Positions 20,952 to 28,739 of a DNA stretch of 64,000 bases are shown here, one piece after another. Below the pieces are notes generated by a model. It did no database searches, was not told the origin of the DNA, and saw only the letters and a program-made list of their open reading frames with translations. The stretch spans positions 1 to 64,000 of the forward strand of contig WSYA01000002.1 in the NCBI GenBank assembly GCA_009773615.1. The letters run 5' to 3'. The DNA comes from Gallionellaceae bacterium. Lineage in GTDB: Bacteria > Pseudomonadota > Gammaproteobacteria > Burkholderiales > Gallionellaceae. The position numbers and the translations under genes were made by a program. Position 1 is the stretch's first letter. Each line of letters starts with the position of its first letter.

Positions 20952-21302
20952 TCAGGTGCTCTTTAGCTTCAGCGCCTCGCCCTCAAACCCGATTCCGTCC
21001 CATCCTGTTTTCATGAAATTCCTGATGTTCTGATGATCAGTGCCATCCGGGTGTTTGAGCACATCGTCGCGGTAATACGCGCCGAAGCAATGCAGGGTTT
21101 GCTGTTGCGATAAGCTTTGTTGCTTGGCAAACGAAAACAGTTTGCACGAGCCGGAGTTTTTGCCCGCTTCGTTGAGCAGGTCGCCGTTCTTGAAAGTGGT
21201 CGGGGTAAAGTCGTACAGCGTTTCTATGAGTGCGATGGTGTCGTTGAAAGCGATGCTGTCGGGTGCGTCGTGCAGGCGTTGCAGAAAATCATTCAGAGTC
21301 AT
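20952..21302 (-). CDS. HopJ-family protein
   Basis: A 116-residue protein (MTLNDFLQRLHDAPDSIAFND). The conserved family stretch is visible as YDFTPTTFKNGDL, followed by GSCKLFSFAKQQSLSQQQTLHCFGAYYRDDV. The family is named after the Pseudomonas type III effector HopJ, but most members are small housekeeping-like proteins in bacteria without type III secretion, and their role is unknown. No secretion genes are nearby. The start at 21302 is chosen because the longer frame runs backwards through the neighbouring membrane gene. A terminator at 21335-21358 separates it from that gene. Confidence 0.85.
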   Translation of the reverse strand: MTLNDFLQRLHDAPDSIAFNDTIALIETLYDFTPTTFKNGDLLNEAGKNSGSCKLFSFAKQQSLSQQQTLHCFGAYYRDDVLKHPDGTDHQNIRNFMKTGWDGIGFEGEALKLKST

Positions 21303-21334
21303 TTTTGTTCCAATGTGTTTGTCGTCGCCACAAG

Positions 21335-21358
21335 AAAAAGGCGGCTTGCGCCGCCTTT
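21335..21358 (-). terminator. Rho-independent terminator of the Bax-inhibitor-1 family gene
   Basis: A 9-bp perfect stem (21337-21345 with 21350-21358) with a 4-nt loop is followed, on the minus strand, by TTTTTCTTG. It sits between the membrane gene and the HopJ gene. Confidence 0.85.
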
Positions 21359-21379
21359 GGGGACTGCTTGTGCGAGGTG

Positions 21380-22063
21380 TTAGTCCTTCTCGCCCGCGAA
21401 TGCCATCAGCAGGCTCAGCAGGTGGACGAAGATGTTGTAGATGTCCAGATACAGCGTCGTGGTCGCCATTACGTAGTTCGTTTCGCCGCCGTGAATGATC
21501 TGGCTGATGTCGAACAGGATGTAGGCCGAGAAGATCAGCACGGCGATGGCCGAAATGGTCAGCGACAGCGCGGGAACCTGGAAGAATATGTTCGCCAGAG
21601 ATGCGATCACTAGCAGGATCACGCCGATGAACAGAAACTTGCCCATGAAGCTGAAGTCTTTTTTGGTGACGGTGGCGATGGTTGCCAAGCTGAAGAAGAT
21701 GATACCCGTGCCGCCCGCTGCCATGCCCACCAGTTGCGCGCCGTTTCTCAGGTGCAATGCGTGTTGCAGGATGGGGCCTAAGAACCAGCCCGCGACGAAG
21801 GTGAAGCCGAGCAGCGCGACGATGCCCCATACGCTATTGCGCAGGGCGGAGACTGCGAACAGCATGCCCATCATCACGGCGAACATCATCAGCGGAGCCA
21901 TGATCGGGTGCTGCGCCATGAACGAAAAGTTGGTCGCCAAGCCGACGAATGCGCCTATGATCGTAGGGATCATGGTCAGCGCCAGCATCATGTAGGTGTT
22001 GCGCAACACTTTGTTCTGTTCCAGTCCGATGACGCCGGTTTGTGTAAGGCTAGGAAATTGCAT
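21380..22063 (-). CDS. Bax inhibitor-1/YccA family membrane protein
   Basis: A 227-residue protein with seven hydrophobic helices. Family marks are NKVLRNTYMMLALTM at the N terminus, FFSLATIATVTKKDFSFMGKFL in the middle, and the C-terminal ILFDISQIIHGGETNYVMATTTLYLDIYNIF, which carries the acidic residues implicated in pH-dependent calcium leak in bacterial homologues. YccA in E. coli interacts with FtsH and SecY. The ATG at 22063 is preceded by GGAGAAAAAAATC-like spacing, whereas the longer frame lacks a site. Confidence 0.92.
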   Translation of the reverse strand: MQFPSLTQTGVIGLEQNKVLRNTYMMLALTMIPTIIGAFVGLATNFSFMAQHPIMAPLMMFAVMMGMLFAVSALRNSVWGIVALLGFTFVAGWFLGPILQHALHLRNGAQLVGMAAGGTGIIFFSLATIATVTKKDFSFMGKFLFIGVILLVIASLANIFFQVPALSLTISAIAVLIFSAYILFDISQIIHGGETNYVMATTTLYLDIYNIFVHLLSLLMAFAGEKD

Positions 22064-22201
22064 GATTTTTTCTCCAAGTGAACCGTTTAACGAAAGGGAT
22101 GCCCAGATTGTTTCCTGATACATCTCAAACAACGGACGTGAGACTACAGAAACGGTATAAAAGTTGCAATCGCACCCGATAAATTATCTATCGAAGGCAC
22201 T

Positions 22202-22230
22202 TTAACGATAGGGGCGACTTCGGGTATGAT
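22202..22230 (+). promoter_or_regulatory. Candidate sigma-70 promoter of tRNA-Ser
   Basis: TTAACG at 22202-22207 and TATGAT at 22225-22230 are 17 nt apart. The bases after the -10 are GCGCGCC, a GC-rich discriminator typical of stringently controlled stable-RNA promoters. The tRNA begins about 44 nt downstream of the -10. Confidence 0.5.
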
Positions 22231-22273
22231 GCGCGCCTCTTGAGTCGGCAGGTTGATTTAAGCGTCAAAGTAC

Positions 22274-22361
22274 GGAGGTTTGGGTGAGTGGTTTAAACCA
22301 GCAGTCTTGAAAACTGCCGAACAGAAATGTTCCGTGAGTTCGAATCTCACAGCCTCCGCCA
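22274..22361 (+). tRNA. tRNA-Ser(UGA)
   Basis: An 88-nt class II tRNA with CCA encoded. The acceptor arms are GGAGGTT and AGCCTCC with G as discriminator base, the normal serine identity. The anticodon stem is GCAGT/ACTGC with TGA in the loop. The long variable arm is GAACA-GAAA-TGTTC, and the T arm is GTGAG/CTCAC around TTCGAAT. It decodes UCA and related serine codons. Confidence 0.97.
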
Positions 22362-22449
22362 AAACGCGTTATTGCTAGCCTCTAAAGAGTCATTGCTTCC
22401 TAATTCTGTAGGGGCGCATTTTCTTGTTTCCCCAATAGGGAGTCGTTAC

Positions 22450-24699
22450 ATGAAATTCAATTTTCCCATCATCATCATCGACGAGGACTTTCGCTCAGAA
22501 AACGCCAGCGGCCACGGTATTCGTGCGCTCGCCGATGCGATCGAGAAAGAGGGCATTCAAGTTGTCGGAATGACGAGCTACGGCGACTTGACCTCGTTTG
22601 CCCAGCAGCAAAGCCGCGCATCTGCCTTTGTGTTGTCCATTGACGACGAGGAGTTCGGTGCGGGGAGCGAGGAAGAAACGGAAGTGGCGTTGCGCACCTT
22701 GCGCGCCTTCGTGGAAGAGATCCGTTTCAAGAATTCTGACATTCCCATTTATCTTTACGGCGAGACGCGCACTTCGCGCCATATCCCCAACGACATCCTG
22801 CGCGAGCTGCACGGTTTCATTCACATGCACGAGGACACGCCGGAATTCGTGGGTCGCCACATCATCCGCGAGGCCAAGTCCTATATGGATTCGCTGGCAC
22901 CGCCGTTTTTCCGCGCGCTGGTGGACTATGCGCAGGACGGTTCGTATTCCTGGCACTGCCCCGGCCACTCGGGCGGCGTGGCGTTTTTGAAATCGCCGGT
23001 GGGGCGTATGTTTCACCAGTTCTTCGGCGAGAACATGCTGCGCGCCGACGTGTGCAACGCGGTGGACGAGTTGGGCCAGTTGCTCGACCATACCGGCCCG
23101 GTGGCCGCTTCCGAGCGCAATGCAGCGCGCATCTTCAGTGCGGATCATTTGTTCTTTGTCACCAACGGCACCTCGACTTCCAACAAGATCGTGTGGCACT
23201 CGACGGTGGCGCCCGACGACATCGTGGTGGTGGATCGCAACTGTCATAAATCCATTTTGCACTCCATCATGATGACGGGGGCGGTGCCGGTGTTTCTCAC
23301 GCCGACGCGCAACAACTTCGGCATCATCGGGCCGATCCCGATGAGTGAATTTCTGCCGGAAACCATCCAGCGTAAGATCGACGCGAACCCGTTCATCAAA
23401 GATAAGAAGCGTAAGCCGCGTGTGCTGACTATCACGCAAAGCACCTATGACGGCGTGTTGTACAACGTGGAAACGTTGAAGCAGATGTTGGATGGCAAGA
23501 TCGACACGCTGCATTTCGACGAAGCGTGGCTGCCGCATGCCACCTTCCACGACTTCTACAAAGACATGCACGCCATCGGTCGCGACCGTCCGCGCGCGAA
23601 GGAGTCGATGATCTTTTCCACGCAGTCCACGCACAAACTGCTGGCGGGTCTGTCGCAGGCATCGCAGATTCTGGTGCAGGACAGCGACTCGAAAAAACTC
23701 GACCGCGACTGCTTCAATGAAGCCTATCTGATGCACACCTCGACCAGCCCGCAATACGCCATCATCGCCTCGTGCGACGTGGCCGCCGCGATGATGGAGC
23801 CGCCCGGTGGCACCGCGCTGGTGGAGGAAAGTATCGCTGAAGCGCTCGACTTCCGCCGCGCCATGCGCAAGGTGGATGCCGAGTTCGGCGTGGACTGGTG
23901 GTTTAAAGTGTGGGGCCCGGACTATCTGGTGGAAGAAGGCATGGCCTCGCGCGAAGACTGGATGCTGAGTGCGGATGACCGCTGGCACGGTTTCGGCAAG
24001 CTGGCACCCAACTTCAACATGCTAGACCCGATCAAGGCCACCATCATCACGCCCGGGCTGGATGTGGACGGCGACTTCTCCGACGAACTCGGTATTCCCG
24101 CCGCTATCGTCACAAAATATCTCGCCGAACACGGCGTGGTGGTGGAAAAATGCGGCTTGTATTCCTTCTTCATCATGTTTACCATCGGCATCACCAAGGG
24201 GCGTTGGAACACCATGGTGACCGAGCTGCAACAGTTCAAAGACGACTACGACCAGAACCAGCCGCTGTGGCGCGTGCTGCCCGAATTTATCGCCAAGAAT
24301 CCGCGCTACGAAAAGATCGGACTGCGCGACTTGTGCGATCAGATACACGGCATCTACAAGGCCAACGACGTGGCGCGCCTGACCACCGAAATGTATTTGT
24401 CGGACATGATTCCGGCGATGAAGCCTTCCGATGCGTTCGCGAAAATGGCGCACGGCGAAATCGAACGCGTGCGCATCGACGACCTCGAAGGCCGCTCCAC
24501 TGCCGTGCTGTTGACACCTTACCCGCCCGGTATTCCGCTGCTGATCCCGGGCGAAGTCTTCAACAAGACCATCGTCGATTACCTGCGTTTCGCCCGCGAC
24601 TTCAATAAGCGCTTTCCCGGCTTCGAGACCGATATTCACGGCCTCGTGGCAGGCGAAGTGGACGGGCAGCGCGTGTATTACGTGGACTGCGTGAAGTAA
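22450..24699 (+). CDS. PLP-dependent arginine/lysine/ornithine decarboxylase
   Basis: A 749-residue fold-type I decarboxylase with three parts: an N-terminal wing (about 1-165; FNFPIIIIDEDF), the PLP domain (FFVTNGTSTSNK, HFDEAW, and Schiff-base Lys396 in STHKLLAGLSQAS), and a C-terminal domain from about 560. At 749 residues it is nearest in length to biodegradative arginine decarboxylase AdiA (755); the lysine and ornithine enzymes are about 710-730. Substrate cannot be fixed from motifs alone. It feeds agmatine or polyamine synthesis or acid resistance. The ATG at 22450 has AGGGAG upstream; the longer frame from 22327 begins inside the tRNA. No antiporter gene is adjacent, which argues for a biosynthetic role. 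Confidence 0.88.
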   Translation: MKFNFPIIIIDEDFRSENASGHGIRALADAIEKEGIQVVGMTSYGDLTSFAQQQSRASAFVLSIDDEEFGAGSEEETEVALRTLRAFVEEIRFKNSDIPIYLYGETRTSRHIPNDILRELHGFIHMHEDTPEFVGRHIIREAKSYMDSLAPPFFRALVDYAQDGSYSWHCPGHSGGVAFLKSPVGRMFHQFFGENMLRADVCNAVDELGQLLDHTGPVAASERNAARIFSADHLFFVTNGTSTSNKIVWHSTVAPDDIVVVDRNCHKSILHSIMMTGAVPVFLTPTRNNFGIIGPIPMSEFLPETIQRKIDANPFIKDKKRKPRVLTITQSTYDGVLYNVETLKQMLDGKIDTLHFDEAWLPHATFHDFYKDMHAIGRDRPRAKESMIFSTQSTHKLLAGLSQASQILVQDSDSKKLDRDCFNEAYLMHTSTSPQYAIIASCDVAAAMMEPPGGTALVEESIAEALDFRRAMRKVDAEFGVDWWFKVWGPDYLVEEGMASREDWMLSADDRWHGFGKLAPNFNMLDPIKATIITPGLDVDGDFSDELGIPAAIVTKYLAEHGVVVEKCGLYSFFIMFTIGITKGRWNTMVTELQQFKDDYDQNQPLWRVLPEFIAKNPRYEKIGLRDLCDQIHGIYKANDVARLTTEMYLSDMIPAMKPSDAFAKMAHGEIERVRIDDLEGRSTAVLLTPYPPGIPLLIPGEVFNKTIVDYLRFARDFNKRFPGFETDIHGLVAGEVDGQRVYYVDCVK

Positions 24700-24721
24700 T
24701 ATTTGTCCGGTTGTGGCAGAC

Positions 24722-24752
24722 AAAAAGGCAGCGCTTGTGCGTTGCTTTTTTG
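24722..24752 (+). terminator. Rho-independent terminator of the decarboxylase gene
   Basis: AAAAAGGCAGCGC and GCGTTGCTTTTTTG pair around TTGT with one G-T wobble, followed by TTTTTTGTTTT. It lies 22 nt after the stop codon. Confidence 0.8.
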
Positions 24753-24837
24753 TTTTAGGGAGATTGCGACTATTCGGGAGTCACTGATTTGTTCTTCATC
24801 CTCGCGAAGGGGGGCTTGAGGTTTCGATTCACCGGTA

Positions 24838-25455
24838 TCAGAAACAATGGTTCAACTCAACCATGTGCAAATCCGCGCCGATTTTACCGGACCCGTAAGT
24901 GCCCGCATCAGAATAATGCATAAACCTGTAGCCAATCTCAATTCGCCGGTACAGAGGGGTTCCGACACCGAAAGTCAAAGCGAACTGAAGCGGGCCACCA
25001 AAGTCTTGATGCATGAAGCGATGCCTGCTAAGCAACGCCAGTCCAACGCCCATTTCGACTTTGACTTGCCCATCTTGCCTGCCGAAAGCAAGCGTAGGAA
25101 TAGCAGAAGTGACTATCGCCGTTTTGTTCATCCCTCTAAGGACACCTGCGTGTGTTAGCAGCCTTGCACGCGCCCCCCATCCTGATCGAGATTGGCGCTC
25201 CCATGGCAACAGAAAGCTCGCCACAATGTCGAATTCATGAAACGATTCCGGCTGTTCCTCGCCTATTACCCTAGTTTTTTCGCCAATCTGTGCTCGAACA
25301 CCCAAGCTCCGCAACTCCATGTCCGCCGCGCGGCTGTGCCGAGGTGCAACGAGGAAAAACATCGCAATCGTCACTGCAAGCCCAGCAACGACTGAAAACT
25401 TTATGTTTTGGCACTTATGCCCATCAACATTCTCAACGGTAATCGCGTGGCTCAT
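24838..25455 (-). CDS. PagL-like lipid A 3-O-deacylase / acyloxyacyl hydrolase family protein
   Basis: A 205-residue exported protein (ATG at 25455). A membrane-spanning signal (VVAGLAVTIAMFFLVAPRHSRA) precedes the start of the mature barrel near ELRSLGVRAQIGE. The catalytic signature RFMHYSDAG gives the His and Ser of the PagL His-Ser-Glu triad, and the Glu of HMVELNH near the end could be the third member. The protein ends in Phe, as outer-membrane barrels do. PagL enzymes remove the 3-linked acyl chain from lipid A on the outer leaflet, weakening TLR4 recognition or adjusting the membrane. The signal peptide lies unusually far (about 15 residues) from the chosen start. Confidence 0.75.
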   Translation of the reverse strand: MSHAITVENVDGHKCQNIKFSVVAGLAVTIAMFFLVAPRHSRAADMELRSLGVRAQIGEKTRVIGEEQPESFHEFDIVASFLLPWERQSRSGWGARARLLTHAGVLRGMNKTAIVTSAIPTLAFGRQDGQVKVEMGVGLALLSRHRFMHQDFGGPLQFALTFGVGTPLYRRIEIGYRFMHYSDAGTYGSGKIGADLHMVELNHCF

Positions 25456-25462
25456 AGTGGTG

Positions 25463-25543
25463 CTATTCGGCAACAATCAAAGACGTCAGCATGCCCTTGC
25501 GGACTTCTAGTCGAACAAGATCAACTTTAAGCAAGTCTTTCAT
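25463..25543 (-). CDS. Small ORF of 26 codons upstream of the PagL-like gene
   Basis: ATG at 25543 overlaps the stop of the preceding 13-codon ORF (TGATG) and the frame ends in TAG at 25463, 8 nt before the PagL-like ATG. It encodes a peptide beginning MKDLLKVDLVRLEVRKG. The same frame reads sensibly further upstream (DITICTAALYPAL) until a TAA, so it may be the tail of a decayed gene rather than a peptide gene. I do not recognise it. Confidence 0.3.
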   Translation of the reverse strand: MKDLLKVDLVRLEVRKGMLTSLIVAE

Positions 25544-25584
25544 CAATGCAGGGTAGAGGGCTGCCGTACAAATTGTGATGTCAT
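25543..25584 (-). CDS. 13-codon leader-like ORF with a strong ribosome-binding site
   Basis: ATG at 25584 is preceded by AAGGAG with a 6-nt spacer, the best Shine-Dalgarno in this stretch. It encodes MTSQFVRQPSTLH and stops in TGATG, coupling it to the 26-codon ORF. It could be a leader peptide ahead of the PagL-like gene or a relic start site. Confidence 0.35.
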   Translation of the reverse strand: MTSQFVRQPSTLH

Positions 25585-25655
25585 TTGTAACTCCTTGATC
25601 AACAAATTAGCGAGCATCCTAACATGGCATTTCAATAGCGCAGAACAGCTGTATT

Positions 25656-27287
25656 TTAATGCGCTGTATTTGCATTGCGCGGATGAAATGTCACTGGAAC
25701 AGCTGTCGGCGGCGCTGATTTCAGAACATGTTTCTTTGCTTTGCCCATCACGTGCATCTCGCATTTCTTGCAGTCGAACTCCAACCGTAATTTCTCGCTG
25801 CCGTTGATGAGTGTCATCGGTTCGGCGCGCACTTGGCCTTGCACGCCGATGATGCCTTTGGCTTGTTTGGGGCACAGGCTCAGGGAGTAGCGGATGCAGT
25901 GGCGGGTAATCATTAGGGCGACGTCGTCTGCTGCCTAGTGCGATTCGTAGGCGGTGGCAATGAGTTTTACGCCGTGCTTGGCGTAGAAGTTGCGCGCGGC
26001 GCTGTTGTAGACGTTGGAGAGGAAGGTGAGGGACTCTTCCGGGTATTGCGCGGGCGGTTCGGCGGCGGATTTTTTGGTGAGCGCTTGCTCCCATGCGTGG
26101 TCGCGGTTGCGGCTGATAGTAACTCCAACGCGCAATCCGTTTAACGTGTGCATCGGTTCGTTCGGATACACACGCCAAACTTTTCCCTTGCGCTCGACCA
26201 CATTGGCTTGCAGCCCCAGCACTTCGCGCTTGCGCAGATAATTCAGGCCGTCACCGTTGGCGAGAGCGTCATTCGCTTCCATCTCAAACCAGCTGTTGCC
26301 GATCTTGGTCACTGAGCCCAGTTCCAGTCCGACGAAGGTGGACGTGTCGAATGCGCCGATGTCGGCTTTGCGGCCGTTGGAAAAATAATCCGTCGTGCCG
26401 CGATGGAATGTTTTGTCGGGGTCGGGGGCGAACAGGAGTTTGGTTTTTCCGCTGGAGGCGGCGTGTAGTTCCGGGCGCTCGTCGAGTATCTCGTCGAACA
26501 ACTGGCGATAGTGGCCGGTGATGTTCTTCACATATTGAACATCCTTGTAACGCCCCTCGATCTTGAAGCTGCGCGCACCCGCATCAATCAAGGCGCGCAG
26601 GTTGTCGCTCTGGTTGTTGTCCTTCACCGACAGCAGATGTTTATCGAAGGCGACGATCTGGCCTTTGTGGTCTTCCAGTGTGTAGGGCAGGCGACACGCT
26701 TGCGAGCAATCGCCGCGATTCGCACTACGTCCCGTGTGTGCGTGGCTGATGTTGCATTGGCCGGAATAGACGACGCACAGCGCGCCGTGGATGAAGTGTT
26801 CGATGACGGTGTCGTTCGGCACGGCAGCGCGCACCTTGGCGATCTCTTGGATGGTGAGCTCGCGCGCCAGCACCAGTTGCGAGAACCCGACATCCGCTAA
26901 GAAGCGTGCCTTCTCTGGTGTGCGGATGTCGCACTGGGTGGAGGCGTGTAGATCTATGGGCGGCAGATCGAGTTGCAGAAGTCCCATGTCTTGCACGATG
27001 AGTGCGTCCACCCCCGCGTCGTAACAATCCCACGCCAGATTGCGTGCTGACTCCAACTCGGTATCGTGCAAGATGGTGTTGAGCGTGACGAATATCTTGG
27101 CGTGGAAGCGATGCGCGAATTCAACCAGAGAGGCAATCTCTGCGATGGAGTTACCCGCTTTTTCGCGCGCACCAAATGAGGGGCCGCCGATATACACCGC
27201 ATCCGCGCCATGCAGGATGGCCTCGCGGCCGATAGCGGCGGTCTTAGCAGGGGTGAGTAGTTCGAGGGTAGGATTCAGTTGTGACAT
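25656..27287 (-). pseudogene. trhP: TrhP/YegQ-like U32 protein interrupted by an in-frame amber codon
   Basis: Codons 1-450 (27287 to 25938) encode a U32 protein like TrhP, which acts in tRNA uridine-34 hydroxylation with an Fe-S centre. Marks are ELLTPAKTAAIGREAI, HASTQCDIRTPEKA, and the conserved cysteines in GALCVVYSGQC and GDCSQACRLPY. TAG at 25937-25935 follows YESH. The same frame then continues for about 93 codons with clear family sequence (MITRHCIRYSLSLCPKQAKG, then FDCKKCEMHVMGK) to a stop at 25656. One C-to-T change from CAG would create the TAG. The longer family members I recall also have a middle domain after WEQAL, which appears absent here. The truncated product may still work, as the tail is lost in some homologues. 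It follows fur by 55 nt. Confidence 0.8.
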
Positions 27288-27342
27288 GTGGCGGGATTAT
27301 ACAGAGGCGCAAGAGGCATTCCGCCTCGAAGCGTGTTGGCTA

Positions 27343-27774
27343 TCAACGTCGGTGCGGACACTTTGTCTTGGTGCAATCACCGTAGATATGTAGCGAGTGA
27401 TCGTGAATGGTGAAGCCGCGATCGGCCGCGATCTTCTTTTGGCGTGATTCGATGGCGCTGTCGTAGAACTCTTCGACGTGGCCGCATTGCATGCAGACGA
27501 TGTGATCGTGATGGGTGCCTTCGTTCAATTCGAACACCGATTTTCCGCCTTCGAAGTTATGGCGCACCAACAGCCCCGCCTGTTCGAACTGGGTCAGCAC
27601 GCGATACACGGTCGCCAGCCCGACGTTGTCGCCACTATCACGCAACAACTGATAGACATTCTCCGCGCTCATGTGGCGCTCTTGCCCATTTTTGAACAGA
27701 TCCAATACCTTGAGACGGGGTAGGGTGGATTTCAAGCCAGCGCTTTTCAGGTGTTCCGGTTCCAGTTCGTTCAT
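27343..27774 (-). CDS. fur: Ferric uptake regulator Fur
   Basis: A 143-residue iron-sensing repressor. The winged-helix DNA-binding domain covers about residues 1-80 (MSAENVYQLL, NVGLATVYRVLTQFEQAGL). The dimerisation domain carries the regulatory site residues in HHDHIVCMQCGHVEEF and a C-terminal cysteine pair (GDCTKTKCPHR). Length and motif order match canonical Fur rather than Zur or PerR. Its upstream region holds a TTGACA on the minus strand (27855-27850) and an overlapping Fur box, so it is probably autoregulated. The interrupted U32 gene follows and may share its transcript. Confidence 0.96.
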   Translation of the reverse strand: MNELEPEHLKSAGLKSTLPRLKVLDLFKNGQERHMSAENVYQLLRDSGDNVGLATVYRVLTQFEQAGLLVRHNFEGGKSVFELNEGTHHDHIVCMQCGHVEEFYDSAIESRQKKIAADRGFTIHDHSLHIYGDCTKTKCPHRR

Positions 27775-27817
27775 GCGAGTGTCCGTGGATGATTTTTTAC
27801 ATCATGCCAAAAAGTGC

Positions 27818-27855
27818 TTGCAAATGCAAATGAGAATGATTATCGTTCGTGTCAA
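27818..27855. promoter_or_regulatory. Fur box in the divergent fur / outer-membrane-protein promoter
   Basis: ATGAGAATGATTATCG (27830-27845) matches the GATAAT/ATTATC hexamer pattern of Fur boxes. For the plus strand, TTGCAA (27818-27823) and TATCGT (27841-27846) are 17 nt apart; for the minus strand TTGACA lies at 27855-27850. The box overlaps both, so Fur-Fe could silence both directions. Confidence 0.65.
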
Positions 27856-27924
27856 TGGAAAAATGATCGGCATAGAAGAATCTTTCCAAGAGTGAGTCAC
27901 CTGAAACAAAATGAGGAGAGTGTT

Positions 27925-28668
27925 GTGAAAAAGAGAATGCGGTTGCAGATGTTCTTGGCGGGTTTTGTGCTATCGCCCTTATGTTTCGCGGGTCCGGCGG
28001 ATTATGTGTACACGCCGCACATCGAACGCGGTGAGTTGGAGTTGGATATCAAGTATGGAACTGCCAATTCGAATGCAGGAGTGCGCCCACAGGCCGCCAG
28101 CATCGGTCTGGGCTATGGCGTGACAGATCATTGGTTCACCGAGGGATACCTGAAGCAGAAGCACAATGCAGGGGGTGATAGCACCTACCTCGAATGGGAG
28201 AACCGCTTCTTGCTAGTCGGCGGCGAAGCGTCTCCTGTCGACATCGGATGGGTGACTGAATTGGAGGCGCCGATGACGAACGGCGCACCGTGGGAACTGC
28301 GAGCAGGTCCGCTGTTCCAATCCACGGCCGGGAAGCTGCAATTGAATGGGAACGTCATCTTTGAACGCGCCTTTGGTGGCGCGGATGAGGATAGCGTGGC
28401 GCAGGTGACGAACATCGGATATCAGTGGCAAACGCGATATAGAGCGGGAGGGACGTTCTATATCGGTATCCAAGGTTTTGGCGAGATGGGCAAGTGGGAT
28501 CAGTGGAGCAAGACAACTGAACAGAATCACCGCATGGGGCCTGCGGTGTTCGGTAAGTTGGCATTAGGGGAGCATCAGGCGATCAAATACAACGCGGCGT
28601 GGTTAGCGGGCGTGACTGATGCGGCACCCAATACGACGCTTCGTATGCAGATCGAATATGAGTTTTGA
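27925..28668 (+). CDS. Predicted Fur-controlled outer-membrane beta-barrel protein
   Basis: A 247-residue protein started at GTG 27925, with GAGGAG 6 nt upstream. Signal peptide: MRLQMFLAGFVLSPLCFA before GPADYVYTP. The rest is amphipathic beta strands (GELELDIKYGTA, ITFERAF-like NVIFERAFGG, RYRAGGTFYIGIQGFGE) and it ends in MQIEYEF, an outer-membrane barrel terminus. I do not recognise a named family and it has no plug or TonB box, so it is not a siderophore receptor. Its promoter overlaps the Fur box shared with fur, which suggests iron-limitation expression. A hairpin at 28691-28717 ends the transcript. Confidence 0.72.
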   Translation: MKKRMRLQMFLAGFVLSPLCFAGPADYVYTPHIERGELELDIKYGTANSNAGVRPQAASIGLGYGVTDHWFTEGYLKQKHNAGGDSTYLEWENRFLLVGGEASPVDIGWVTELEAPMTNGAPWELRAGPLFQSTAGKLQLNGNVIFERAFGGADEDSVAQVTNIGYQWQTRYRAGGTFYIGIQGFGEMGKWDQWSKTTEQNHRMGPAVFGKLALGEHQAIKYNAAWLAGVTDAAPNTTLRMQIEYEF

Positions 28669-28690
28669 GTGAGGCATTGCTTGAAAGAAT

Positions 28691-28717
28691 AGAGGCCGAC
28701 GCATTAGGTCGGCCTCT
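28691..28717. terminator. Hairpin between convergent genes
   Basis: AGAGGCCGAC (28691-28700) and GTCGGCCTCT (28708-28717) form a 10-bp perfect stem with a 7-nt loop between the outer-membrane gene and chaA. The U-tract is poor on both strands, so bidirectional termination is likely but not certain. Confidence 0.65.
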
Positions 28718-28739
28718 GTCGTATTCAAGTGTATAGAGA

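Noticed and set aside
20952-21830. A 292-codon version of the HopJ gene
   Set aside because: The first 176 codons are antisense-frame reading of the Bax-inhibitor gene and cross its terminator; the family starts at MTLNDFLQ.
22274-22361. tRNA-Ser as an integration site
   Set aside because: No integrase gene nearby and no direct repeat of the tRNA 3' end was seen downstream.
22495-23988. A 497-codon open frame antisense to the decarboxylase
   Set aside because: Mirror of a highly biased GC-rich coding strand; the plus strand has all PLP-enzyme motifs.
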